Shown one piece after another: positions 1-9,409 of a stretch of DNA of 64,000 nt. The stretch lies in the NCBI GenBank assembly GCA_015064505.1, contig SVSB01000004.1, positions 1 to 64,000 of the forward strand, written 5' to 3'. The position numbers and the translations under genes were made by a program. Source of the stretch: Oscillospiraceae bacterium (lineage in GTDB: Bacteria > Bacillota > Clostridia > Oscillospirales > CAG-272). Position 1 is the stretch's first letter. Each line of letters starts with the position of its first letter. Under the pieces are notes generated by a model. The model did no database searches, had not been told where the DNA came from, and worked only from the letters and a program-made list of their open reading frames with translations.

Positions 1-160
1 GCATTATATCTCTTCCGTTTTGTCCTCTGCTTAACATTCTTTCACCGCCTGTCTTTTCTTGCTTCTATTATACCATATCTAACGCAAAAAAGCCACCCCG
101 TAGAGTGACTTTTTCGACAGACTGAGCGGAAAAGCTTCAAGCTTTTCCGCTGTTTTTATA

Positions 161-1456
161 TTATTCGTTTTCGCTATCCTCGTCCGCGGGCTTTTTCACC
201 GTAACGGTGGCCTGCTCTATGCGATGCTCCTTGATGCCCGTTACCTTTATGTACATTTGCTCGGTTTCAAGCTCAAAGGTTGTATCGTCGTCGGGGATCG
301 ATCCGTAAATGCCGAGAACGAAGCCGCCGAAGGTATCGGATTCGCATTCCTCAAGGGTGATGCCGATAGCCTCCTCAAGCTCGGAAACGGCAACGGTTCC
401 GTTTATCTGCCAGGTATTTTCCTCAAGCTGAACGATGGGAGCGATCTCCTCGCCCTCCTCGTCATCCTCGGAAAAGTCGCCAACGAGGCATTGCACCAGA
501 TCGGTGAAGGTAATAACGCCGAAGAGTCCGCCGTACTCGTCAAGCACGATCGCCATGGATTCCTTGTTCTTCTTCATATTGCGGAACAGCACGTCTGCCT
601 TAACGCTTTCGGGCACGTAGTAAGCGGGGCGCAGAGCGTTTTCAAGAAGGCTCTCGCGGCTCTTATCCTCAAGGCGGAAATACTCTCTGGTATCAAGCAC
701 GCCGATAATATCGTCCACGTCCTCGCCGTATACGGGTATACGGGAGAAGCGGTTATGCTGAATGATCTCCTCCCATTCTTCGTCCGTTCCGTCCTTTGCA
801 AGGGTGGTAAGCTCGGTGCGGTGGGTGGCGATCTCGGCGGCGGTCAGATCGTCAAAATCAAATATGTTCTCAATAAGCTCCTTGTTGTATTCGTCGATGC
901 TTCCGTCCTCGTGTGCTTCGTCAACAAGGGTAAGTACCTCTCCCTCCGTAACGGTATCCACCTCGCCCGGCTTGAAGATAAGGTTAAGAAGCTTTCTCCA
1001 GAGCACGAAAATAAGGTTTACGGGGGTAAGAATAATGCCGATGAGGTTAAGAATGGGCGCAACGGTCATGGCGAAATACTCGGGTCTTCTCTTTGCCAGA
1101 CTCTTTGGTGATATCTCTCCGAAGAGAAGAACTACCACAGTGACGACAACGGTGGAGACTGCGGATGCGGCGCCTGCCCGGGACGTGCCTGCAAGCAGAT
1201 CCACGAAGAGAAGAGTTGCCATGGAGGAAAGCAGAATGTTTACGATGTTGTTACCCACGAGTATGGTGGAAAGCAGCTTGTCGTAATCCTCGGACATTTT
1301 AATAACGCGGGCGGCGCGTCTGCTTCCTTCAGCCGCAAGGTTTTTCAGTTTGGTCTGGTTTGCGGAGGTGAAGGCCGTCTCCGTTGCGGAAAAGAACGCA
1401 GAGAAGACAAGGCAAATGAGCATAACGATGATCTTGGTACTACTACCGTCGGGCAT
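161..1456 (-). CDS. HlyC/CorC (CNNM/DUF21 + CBS pair + CorC_HlyC domain) family transporter
   Basis: ORF 161..1570; ATG at 1456 (MPDGSSTKIIVMLICLVFSAFFSATETAFTSAN) with upstream AAGGAG; motifs typical of DUF21/CBS proteins (RTELTTL, RFSRIPVYGEDVDDIIGVL, EYGGLFGVITFTDL). Confidence 0.9.
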   Translation of the reverse strand: MPDGSSTKIIVMLICLVFSAFFSATETAFTSANQTKLKNLAAEGSRRAARVIKMSEDYDKLLSTILVGNNIVNILLSSMATLLFVDLLAGTSRAGAASAVSTVVVTVVVLLFGEISPKSLAKRRPEYFAMTVAPILNLIGIILTPVNLIFVLWRKLLNLIFKPGEVDTVTEGEVLTLVDEAHEDGSIDEYNKELIENIFDFDDLTAAEIATHRTELTTLAKDGTDEEWEEIIQHNRFSRIPVYGEDVDDIIGVLDTREYFRLEDKSRESLLENALRPAYYVPESVKADVLFRNMKKNKESMAIVLDEYGGLFGVITFTDLVQCLVGDFSEDDEEGEEIAPIVQLEENTWQINGTVAVSELEEAIGITLEECESDTFGGFVLGIYGSIPDDDTTFELETEQMYIKVTGIKEHRIEQATVTVKKPADEDSENE

Positions 1457-1518
1457 GATTTTCTCCTTGGTCAAAACGGTTGAATTAACGCAGATAAACG
1501 GTAAAGGCTCCGTAACGC

Positions 1519-1558
1519 AAAAAAGCACAGCCCGAAGCATTCCTCGGGTTATGTGCTT
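1519..1558 (-). terminator. Intrinsic terminator-like hairpin in the 5' leader of the CorC-family gene
   Basis: - strand AAGCACAtaaCCCGAggaatgctTCGGGctGTGCTTTTTT, between promoter and start codon. Confidence 0.65.
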
Positions 1559-1668
1559 AATAAATATCAATATTCGGTGCGCGTACTTCGACTGTTACCG
1601 TCGTCCACTTTTCGTGTTCTCCTTAAAAATTCAGGACTTGCCTGCGTGATCGTTTTCGACCGACGAAT

Positions 1669-1696
1669 ATGATACCATAAATTTTCGGTTTGTCAA
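1669..1696 (-). promoter_or_regulatory. Sigma-A-type promoter for the CorC-family gene leader
   Basis: - strand TTGACA-N16-TATCAT. Confidence 0.65.
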
Positions 1697-1865
1697 GAGT
1701 TTTTTTGAAATATGTACGTTTTTCGGTAATGTGAGATTATACTGTGCGTTCTCATTTTGCTTTTCCGAAAAAATGCGGAAAAATACAAAAAGAGGATTTT
1801 GCACATTTACAAAGGCGGGCTCGTGGCATATACTTGACGTGAAAAACAGACATTTTGGAGGATAT

Positions 1866-2798
1866 ATGGAGATCAGAAAGATAGGTATTGCCGGTGCGGG
1901 ACTTATGGGGGCAAGTATGTCCCAGATATTCGCAAAATACGGCTATGACGTGGTCGTTTACGACGCTTTTGAAAGCGCCCTTGAAAAGGGAAGAAGGCTT
2001 ATTGAGGTAAATCAGCGCACCCAGACTGAGGCGGGCGAGCAGAGCGCGGAGGAAGAAGCGCGCGTTCTTGCCGCACTTAAATACTCAAACGATATAAACT
2101 CCCTTGCAGACAGAGATATTATAATAGAAAGCATAATTGAAAATCTTGAGATAAAGCAGAAATTCTGGGCACAGCTTTCCCGTATCGTCAGGGAGGATTG
2201 CATTCTTACTACCAATACCTCGGGACTTCCCATCGACAGTATTGCCGCCGATATCGTGGGTAAGCACCGTTTTCTCGGTATGCATTGGGTAAACCCCGCC
2301 CATCTCATTCCATTCATTGAGATAATAAGGGGAAGCGAAACGGACGATGCAAGCACATCGGCAGTTACGGAGCTTGCCCATAAGGTTGGCAAGAAAACGG
2401 GCGTGTGCAAAAAGGACGTTCCCGGCTTTATATTCAACCGCATTCAGCTTGCGGTCATAAGAGAATGTATTTCTCTGGTGGAGCAGGGAATTGCCGACCC
2501 CGAGGACGTGGATGCCACCGTAAAGTACGGCCTTGGCTTCCGCTATGCGGCAATAGGTCCCTTTGAGGTGGTCGATCTCGGTGGTATAGACACCTTCCAT
2601 CATATCGCTTCTTATCTTAACCGCGAGCTTTGTGCAACGCCGGAGGTCCAGCCTCTTATGGACGAGCTGTACAAGGCGGGCAATTACGGCGTTAAGACGG
2701 GAAAAGGCTTTTACGATTATTCGGAAGGCAAGGACGTGGAGGCGCTTAAAAACCGCGACGAGAAATTCCTTAAGATATATAACGCGCTTTACAAATAA
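1866..2798 (+). CDS. 3-hydroxyacyl-CoA (3-hydroxybutyryl-CoA-type) dehydrogenase
   Basis: MEIRKIGIAGAGLMGASMSQIFAKYGYDVVVYD Rossmann start, TNTSGLPI, GMHWVNPAHLIPFIEII; RBS GGAGG upstream of ATG 1866. Confidence 0.9.
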   Translation: MEIRKIGIAGAGLMGASMSQIFAKYGYDVVVYDAFESALEKGRRLIEVNQRTQTEAGEQSAEEEARVLAALKYSNDINSLADRDIIIESIIENLEIKQKFWAQLSRIVREDCILTTNTSGLPIDSIAADIVGKHRFLGMHWVNPAHLIPFIEIIRGSETDDASTSAVTELAHKVGKKTGVCKKDVPGFIFNRIQLAVIRECISLVEQGIADPEDVDATVKYGLGFRYAAIGPFEVVDLGGIDTFHHIASYLNRELCATPEVQPLMDELYKAGNYGVKTGKGFYDYSEGKDVEALKNRDEKFLKIYNALYK

Positions 2799-2802
2799 GA
2801 TA

Positions 2803-2841
2803 AAGGGGATGCAAAGAAATCGGGTTTCTTTGCATCCCCTT
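2803..2841 (+). terminator. Long perfect hairpin after the dehydrogenase gene
   Basis: AAGGGGATGCAAAGAAA-tcggg-TTTCTTTGCATCCCCTT (17-bp stem). Confidence 0.7.
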
Positions 2842-2892
2842 GTTGCATTGACGCGTAATGTGTGATAAACTGAAGAAAAACGGAGGTGCGTT

Positions 2893-4230
2893 ATGGCTAT
2901 TCAGTATTCCGTGAACAAAAACGGCGAGTGCCTTGAACGGGAGGTATTCTGTTGCGAGGGGATGAACGGTGCTTCTTTGCTGAAGACGGAGGATGCTCCC
3001 TCTGCTTCAGATATGCTGGGCGTTGGCGTTGCCCTTACTGCGTCCTCCTGCTATCTGCTTGCAAAAATGGAAGCAAATGAGCGCAGGGAGCTTCTTGAGA
3101 AAGTATTCACTCCGAAGGGACTTAACCTTTCCGTTATCAGGGTAAGCATCGCGTCAAGTGATTATTCACCGGAGCTTTATTCCTACGACGACGTGCCCTT
3201 TGATACGGAGCTTAAGCATTTTTCCGTTGAGAGGGATGAAAGATACGTTATCCCCATGATAAAGGAAGCTCTGGCGGTGAACCCCGATCTGTACGTATTT
3301 GCTTCTCCGTGGAGCCCTCCCGGTTGGATGAAAACGGGCGGTCAGCTTTGCGGCGGACATATGCGTGATAAATACGTGGACTGCTTTGCGGATTACGTTA
3401 TAAAATTCATAAAGGCTTACGGTGAGCACGGCATCAGGATAAGGGCGATAACCCCTCAGAACGAGCCCGAAAACCATCAGTTTGCCCGTATGCCCGCTTG
3501 CGTATGGAGCCCCGATACGGAGGCAAAGTATATTATATCCCTTAAGAAAAAGCTGAAGAAGAATTGCCTTGACACCGAGATATGGATATATGACCACAAC
3601 TTCTCCGGTGCAGACAGGGTGGACTGGATGCTTGCGGAGTATCCCGAGGCTTTGGATGCGGCAGACGGCTTTGCCTTCCATTATTACGGCGGTAATATAG
3701 AGCAAACGGCGTATCTTGCAAAGAAATACCCGGGAATGAAGCTGCACTTCACGGAAGCCGGCCCCCGCCTTTACGATAATTACTCCACCGATATATGCAA
3801 ATGGGCGATAATGCTTTGCCGCGCAATGAAATGCGGCTACAGCTCATTTACGGGCTGGAATATGATGCTTGACGAAACGGGATGGCCCAATATCGGTCCC
3901 TTTGGCTGCGGAGGACTCGTGACCCGCAACAGCCAAACGGGAGATATTACCTACAGCGGGCAGTACCGCGCCTTTGAGCTGATAGCAAAGAATATAACGC
4001 CTAAGTCCGTTATTTATCCCATCGTAAGCCACGAGCTTGCCAAGGGAGCTATGTTCGAGTACCCGAAAACGAGAGAGGTGTGCGAAGGCGTTTGCATTGA
4101 TAACGGAGGGGAGCTTGCGTTTATCGTTGTAAACCCCGGCACCGTAAAAAAGCAGACGGTAATAGAAACGGGCGGCAAAAAGCTCTATGCGGAGCTGATG
4201 CCCGAAAGCGTTTCCGTTATAAGTGAATAA
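2893..4230 (+). CDS. Glycoside hydrolase family 30 (glucosylceramidase-like)
   Basis: RVSIASSDYS, FASPWSPPGWMKTGG, ITPQNEPEN, LHFTEAGPR motifs characteristic of GH30. Confidence 0.85.
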   Translation: MAIQYSVNKNGECLEREVFCCEGMNGASLLKTEDAPSASDMLGVGVALTASSCYLLAKMEANERRELLEKVFTPKGLNLSVIRVSIASSDYSPELYSYDDVPFDTELKHFSVERDERYVIPMIKEALAVNPDLYVFASPWSPPGWMKTGGQLCGGHMRDKYVDCFADYVIKFIKAYGEHGIRIRAITPQNEPENHQFARMPACVWSPDTEAKYIISLKKKLKKNCLDTEIWIYDHNFSGADRVDWMLAEYPEALDAADGFAFHYYGGNIEQTAYLAKKYPGMKLHFTEAGPRLYDNYSTDICKWAIMLCRAMKCGYSSFTGWNMMLDETGWPNIGPFGCGGLVTRNSQTGDITYSGQYRAFELIAKNITPKSVIYPIVSHELAKGAMFEYPKTREVCEGVCIDNGGELAFIVVNPGTVKKQTVIETGGKKLYAELMPESVSVISE

Positions 4231-4233
4231 AAA

Positions 4234-4511
4234 AGACGGTGTAAAAGGCAGGTTCTCATAAGGAAGTTTGATTTCTCCTTGTAGGGACCGGCGTCCTCGA
4301 CGGTCCGAGACATATTTTGCTACGCAGGAAACAAATAATTAACCCCGACAGATTTGCAACAAAATCTGTCGGGGTTTTATCATATTCCGTAACGTATTGC
4401 CTTCCATTCGTTCCAAAAGGCAATAGGACCGTCGAGGACGCCGGTCCCTACAATTTTGTAAACATCCTTATGAGAAGGAGCGTAAGAAACGCGAGTTTCT
4501 TTACACCGTCT
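4234..4511. repeat. Nested inverted-repeat element (MITE/BIME-like) between convergent genes
   Basis: Four concentric inverted repeats: 4234-4245/4500-4511, 4253-4264/4465-4476, 4280-4306/4426-4452 (27 bp perfect), central 4341-4355/4362-4376. Confidence 0.85.
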
Positions 4512-4588
4512 ATATTCTTTTTACCTTAACCGGAGTATTGTTGCCGATGAACTCTATCCACGAGGAAACGGTTTCGCTATTTGGTGGA

Positions 4589-6778
4589 TCATTCGAAAGA
4601 CTGTTCATTGCGATCTATGACCTCTTGCTGAATATCCGGTGGGAGCTTGGTGAAATATGCGGAAAAGCCGCTGACACGAACGAGCAAGTCTTTGTACTGT
4701 TCGGGACGCTCCCTTGCATCAAGCAGGGTTTGATTGCTGACACAGTTAAACTGCAGCTCCATTCCGCCGCGCTCAAGAAACGTTCTGATTATGGCAAGAA
4801 TATTATCCTCGTTCTCGCCGCTCATCTGTCCGGGGGTGAATTTCATATTGATGACGATACCGCCCATAAAGGGAGTATGGTCCCAACAAGTGGCGGAAAG
4901 CAACGCGGCGGTAGGACCTTTCGTTTCCATTCCCGCTGTGGCGGCAGAGCTTGCGGCAAGGGGAAGTCCTGCAAGTCTACCGTCAAGAGTTGCTCCGGTT
5001 ACTCTTCCGAGTGTACCGTTTTCTACGTAAGTAAAGGTTCCCGGCACAAGGGTGCTGTGTCGGTAAGTTGTTATTCCCTTACACGCGTCGACGATAATGG
5101 AAGTAACTTTTTTTGCAAAACTATCGGGCATCGGTTCGTCCGTGCCGTAATGCGGTATACGATTTATGATATACTGACGAAGCGCCTCGTTGCCTTCGTA
5201 ATTCTTGTCGATTACGTCAATCAGCTCCGAAACGGTCATGCGCTTTTGATCGAAAACCAGGGTTTGCAAAGTAGCAAAGGAGTCTACAACGTTAGAGATG
5301 CCAACAAACGTAGGTTCTATGTGATTGTATACGGCGCCGCCCTCGTCGATCGCTTTACCGCGCTTGATACAATCACCCACAAGACAAGACACTCGCAACG
5401 GTTCTCCGCCGTTTCTTGCTCTTTCCATTTGTCTGCGGTTAATAGTAAGGTTTTCTTCAAATATCTCTTTGCGCAGTTGCTTTGCAAGCGCATTCAAAAG
5501 CACATCACAGCTTTCTGCATCTTGATTTGCACGCAAAACGTCGTTGAATATTCTCGCCATATTATGATACGGTGCACAGGGATAGAGACCGGATTTTCCT
5601 ATGGGTGTCATTTCCACACATCCGGTATTAGCGTAATAATGTGCATCCTCCGGCGCAATACCCATCCGCATAAAGCCTTCTACAATAACGTCGTCGTTAT
5701 AAAGAGCAGGCTGTGTTGCTCCCGTTGCATTGACCTGAATAGCCCTGCGCAGCAAGCGCTCACTGCTTTTCTTGGAGATAGCGAGAGCGATCTTGCCGTT
5801 GCCTGCGTGCACGATCTCTGCCGCATCAAGAGCTATAAACGTTACGTCGTTTTCAACGGGATCTCCGTTTGCGTCCGTTCCGCCGATCATTGAATCGAGC
5901 GCGACGTTGGGAAGTATGTATGCTTCGGGCAAAAGAAGGAAGCAGGCAAACAGCTCCACCGCATCGTCATAGGTAAGCCTTCCCGCCTTTACGTCCGCTT
6001 CATAATACGGATAAAGATACTGATCCACCCTACCGAAATAATACAATTCCCAAAGATTGAAATTGTAAAAATGCACGGCCTGAAGCGCTTCATAAAAATC
6101 ACGCGCAGGCTCGGCGGGAACGTGCAAAAGTATCCCGTGCAAGCGTTCAAGCTCTTCTTTTCTTTTTCCCGTTGCGGTCTTTGCCATTTCTGCCGCCTTT
6201 TCGGCATATCTGCGCTGGAGATCCAAAAGAGCCTCAAGCTCCATAAGAGCGCCTTCGTAAAACTCGTACTTGGAAAGATTCTCCGGGACGTTCAGATCAA
6301 GAGCCTCCATAAGAGTTTTTATCTCGTTGACAAGACCGTTTACACCCACTCTAAGCAACTTGGGATAATCAAGCGACATATGACCCAAAGTAAGCCTTGT
6401 GGTGTTTGGGGCGCCTCTCATTGCTATCTCAAGTTGACGGTATTCCGCTTTTTCCTCCTCTGTCAGCGGAGTATAATCGGGACGACCGACAATCAGCTCG
6501 TCATCTCCTATTTGCGGTTCCATATTCTTCAGAATCGCCGCCTCCGCATAGGCAAGACGCAAACGGGCTGTGTACGGACGGTCAGCAAGCAGTTTTCGGT
6601 TTCTTTCGGTTACGGCGGGACCGATGCTTTCCGTGCCGATGCAATTGATATACGCACGCATAAAATTCAGCTTTTGACGCAAAACACGCGTATACCCGTA
6701 GTGATGCTTGAATACGGGTTGATCCATATAAAACGCCCGTATGCGCTCTATTCTCGACAGTTGCTCTTCTTTTAGCAT
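4589..6778 (-). CDS. Glycyl radical enzyme (PFL-like / dehydratase-lyase family)
   Basis: 729 aa; active-site Cys context NTGCVEMTPIG and C-terminal glycyl radical motif VRVSGFSAYF. Confidence 0.9.
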   Translation of the reverse strand: MLKEEQLSRIERIRAFYMDQPVFKHHYGYTRVLRQKLNFMRAYINCIGTESIGPAVTERNRKLLADRPYTARLRLAYAEAAILKNMEPQIGDDELIVGRPDYTPLTEEEKAEYRQLEIAMRGAPNTTRLTLGHMSLDYPKLLRVGVNGLVNEIKTLMEALDLNVPENLSKYEFYEGALMELEALLDLQRRYAEKAAEMAKTATGKRKEELERLHGILLHVPAEPARDFYEALQAVHFYNFNLWELYYFGRVDQYLYPYYEADVKAGRLTYDDAVELFACFLLLPEAYILPNVALDSMIGGTDANGDPVENDVTFIALDAAEIVHAGNGKIALAISKKSSERLLRRAIQVNATGATQPALYNDDVIVEGFMRMGIAPEDAHYYANTGCVEMTPIGKSGLYPCAPYHNMARIFNDVLRANQDAESCDVLLNALAKQLRKEIFEENLTINRRQMERARNGGEPLRVSCLVGDCIKRGKAIDEGGAVYNHIEPTFVGISNVVDSFATLQTLVFDQKRMTVSELIDVIDKNYEGNEALRQYIINRIPHYGTDEPMPDSFAKKVTSIIVDACKGITTYRHSTLVPGTFTYVENGTLGRVTGATLDGRLAGLPLAASSAATAGMETKGPTAALLSATCWDHTPFMGGIVINMKFTPGQMSGENEDNILAIIRTFLERGGMELQFNCVSNQTLLDARERPEQYKDLLVRVSGFSAYFTKLPPDIQQEVIDRNEQSFE

Positions 6779-6893
6779 AGCCTTCTCCTATCTGCGGTTG
6801 TTACCGGTCAAGACCGCCGTTTATAAACACGGGTCTGCCGGCTGTCCTGTTTCCCGTTTCGGAAGCCATATTTATTATTTTTCCTTAGCTTAG

Positions 6894-8612
6894 TTATTCT
6901 ACTATATCTTCAATATCGTAAATTCTGAGCTTTGCCATTTTCATATCGGCGTACAAATATTTGTTCAGTCTGTAATCCGGAAATACGTTGTTTACGTAGT
7001 AAATGCTTCCGTCCGTGCCCGTGAAGAATCCAAGGGAATATGCGTAGTTTGCGGAGGAGTCCAGATTATAGTCGTAGGGAAGAGGATTTTCAAAGGCATG
7101 CCACGTTTTTCCAAGGTCAAAGCTTGCAAAAAGCTTGGAGCCGTCTCCTCTTTTGTTATCTCCGTCCGCGATATACCAATCGGGTCTTGAGAATCTGCCT
7201 GCGGCAATTATCGTTCCGTATTCGCCGCCTGCGGGAGTCCAGGTGCAATAGGGAGTACATCCCGTGAATTCTCCGTTGGTGCCGGTGACTCTGGTGCCCT
7301 TGTCAAGAGGGTCCCAATCCGTGAGTGAATCGGATATTTTTGTGTATACGGGGCCGCCAAGCTCTTCTATCATTTCGTAGCAAAGGACGTATCCGTGCTC
7401 ACCCATCTTTGCAACCGTTACCATTCCGGGACGGAGAGCCTTATTGGCGGGTGCAACGCAGTATTGCTTTTCACCCCAATTCACGCCGTCCTTTGATACT
7501 TTGAATACCAGTCTTTGGCCACCCACGTTGCTTACTTCGGTTTCATCGGAGTAGAAGCAGACGAGAGATCCGTCCTCATCGCAGATCAGGAAAGGCTCGT
7601 ACATTCCGTCCTTCGCTCCGTTACCCGAGTCAACAACGGTAAATTCCTCCCAGGTTTTTCCAAGGTCGTAGCTTCTCCAAATGCACATGAGAGTCTCTTT
7701 TTCCACGTTGTTGTCACGCGTGCATCCGGCAAGAAGGAGAGTACCCGCAGGCATTTCGCCAACCTGATTCGGAAGCTCGTAAATGTGAGGCTGCCAGCTT
7801 GCAACGTATTCGTTTGAAGGCTTTAACTGCTCGGAAACCGTTGTGATAAGGCGCCAGCTCTTTCCGTCGTCGTCGCTTCTGTATATGGGGTAATCTCTTC
7901 CTGCCCACTGTCCCGTTGCAAAGAGAACTCCGTTGTTTTCCCCGTTGTGCTGAAGCTGAAGGATCCTTTCGTAGGTGGGCCACTTGACCGACTCCGTGGA
8001 TGCGTGTATGACGGAGGTGTACAGGGTCTTTACACACTTTCCGTTGTCCAGAACCGCCGTTCCTTTATCAAGAGAGCCCGTAAGGGAAACCTCTTCCCTT
8101 GCGTTGATCACGCCTTTGTTATCCGATGAAATTACGAACAGGCGCATAAATTCCTTTACGGCGTAATAAACGGCTTCATCGGATTTGCCGTTAAGAACTA
8201 TCTTATTGCCCTTTATTTCGATTATATAATCGGCGTTTTTATCGGAGTTCAGCTTTTCAAGCGCGGAAACGGAGGCGTCTCTGTTGGTGTTTCCTATGAG
8301 AATTTCGGTAAGGGAATTATCGGGTGCTTCCCCTGTGTTTACCTCGTCCGTTTTTATCTTAAGGGATACGCCTGCGTACTCGTTGATAAGCTGTCTGAGA
8401 TTTCTGGTGGCGGTTATATGGTCCTTACCGGCATCCACGTTTCTGACGATAACGTATTCCGAAAGATCGCATTCGGGTTCCGTTGCTTCCGTTATGATCG
8501 GTGCGTCGGTGGTGTCGCCCGTACTTGAAGCGGAATGCCCGTCGGAACAGGAAACGAAAAAGGGAAGCGTCGTCAGAATTAAAAGCATTGCGGTGAATCT
8601 GATTTTTTTCAT
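6894..8612 (-). CDS. Sialidase-like BNR/Asp-box lipoprotein
   Basis: ATG at 8612, signal peptide with lipobox-like VSC; Asp boxes SDDDGKSW, SYDLGKTW, SFDLGKTW. Confidence 0.8.
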   Translation of the reverse strand: MKKIRFTAMLLILTTLPFFVSCSDGHSASSTGDTTDAPIITEATEPECDLSEYVIVRNVDAGKDHITATRNLRQLINEYAGVSLKIKTDEVNTGEAPDNSLTEILIGNTNRDASVSALEKLNSDKNADYIIEIKGNKIVLNGKSDEAVYYAVKEFMRLFVISSDNKGVINAREEVSLTGSLDKGTAVLDNGKCVKTLYTSVIHASTESVKWPTYERILQLQHNGENNGVLFATGQWAGRDYPIYRSDDDGKSWRLITTVSEQLKPSNEYVASWQPHIYELPNQVGEMPAGTLLLAGCTRDNNVEKETLMCIWRSYDLGKTWEEFTVVDSGNGAKDGMYEPFLICDEDGSLVCFYSDETEVSNVGGQRLVFKVSKDGVNWGEKQYCVAPANKALRPGMVTVAKMGEHGYVLCYEMIEELGGPVYTKISDSLTDWDPLDKGTRVTGTNGEFTGCTPYCTWTPAGGEYGTIIAAGRFSRPDWYIADGDNKRGDGSKLFASFDLGKTWHAFENPLPYDYNLDSSANYAYSLGFFTGTDGSIYYVNNVFPDYRLNKYLYADMKMAKLRIYDIEDIVE

Positions 8613-8792
8613 TGAGTATCTCCTTGCGGTGGGGATTTTGGAACTGTATGAAACGAGTATATCATTGAATTTTTGAAAAAACAAGTCGCGCAAGCGAAGA
8701 TCAGTTCTCAAAAAAACAAACCGCGGCACGCGCAACGCGGATAAGCGTTGGAACGCAACGGAATAATTCGTTACCTTGCGGCTTACTTGTTG

Positions 8793-8821
8793 TTGACAAA
8801 GGCATACCTATATGCTATACT
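8793..8821 (+). promoter_or_regulatory. Sigma-A-type promoter for the winged-HTH regulator
   Basis: TTGACA-N17-TATACT. Confidence 0.7.
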
Positions 8822-8858
8822 GAAGAACGGAGCGGACGCTCCGATCTTTCGATACGTG

Positions 8859-8876
8859 GGTTAGCTTTGGCTAACC
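8859..8876 (+). promoter_or_regulatory. Palindromic operator-like site before regulator start codon
   Basis: GGTTAGC-TTTG-GCTAACC, 7-bp arms, between promoter and RBS. Confidence 0.65.
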
Positions 8877-8887
8877 TTGGAGGAAAT

Positions 8888-9262
8888 ATGACAGCGGCAG
8901 GACTTAAATATCTTATAGCAGTAAACGATCTGGGTGCGGCAGGTATTAAAATTACCGAAATATCGGAAAAAATGGGTATTTCAAAGGTAAGCGTGTACCG
9001 TGCGGTATCGCGCCTTGAGGCGAGTGGGTACACGGTGAGAGACGAGAAGAACAGAGTTGTCATCACGGAGCAGGGAAAGGAACAGCTTGAAAAATACAAT
9101 CTGCTGACCTCTTTGCTTGCACACCACCTGAACACCTGCGGACAAATAAGGGCAGAGGTGGCAAAAGAGGACGCCATTAACGCGGTTTGCGCGGTAAGCG
9201 ACGAGTGCAGGGATGCCATTTTCAAGCTCCTTACGGCAAAGGCAAAGGGCGAGAATAAATAA
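8888..9262 (+). CDS. Small winged-helix regulator (DtxR/MntR-like metalloregulator, or MarR-like)
   Basis: KITEISEKMGISKVSVYRAVSRLEASGYTVRDEKNRVVITEQGKEQL wHTH, followed by His/Cys/Glu/Asp-rich helix region LLAHHLNTCGQIRAEVAKEDAINAVCAVSDECRDAI. Confidence 0.7.
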   Translation: MTAAGLKYLIAVNDLGAAGIKITEISEKMGISKVSVYRAVSRLEASGYTVRDEKNRVVITEQGKEQLEKYNLLTSLLAHHLNTCGQIRAEVAKEDAINAVCAVSDECRDAIFKLLTAKAKGENK

Positions 9263-9350
9263 ACGCAACTCCTCAACTTTGCAATGCGGATGCCTCAAGA
9301 TTGCAAAATATACCGATTTTGAGTCCGCAAAAAACGAAATAATGAATTTT

Positions 9351-9406
9351 TTAGCCATAGCTAACTTAATTTTAGCTATGGCTAACTTATTGTTAGCTAT
9401 GGCTAC
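9351..9406. promoter_or_regulatory. Array of three 21-bp-phased palindromic operator sites
   Basis: TTAGCCATAGCTAA (9351), TTAGCTATGGCTAA (9372), TTAGCTATGGCTA (9393); exact 21-bp spacing. Confidence 0.75.
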
Positions 9407-9409
9407 TCC

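Noticed and set aside
224-1111. 295-aa + strand ORF antisense to the CorC-family gene
   Set aside because: Mirror of a well-supported - strand gene; composition-driven open frame with no recognisable domain.
4538-5893. 451-aa + strand ORF
   Set aside because: Antisense to the glycyl radical enzyme gene, which has clear motifs; no coding signature.
9351-9406. 21-bp repeats considered as a CRISPR or replication iteron
   Set aside because: Only three short palindromic units abutting a promoter next to a regulator gene; an operator array fits better.
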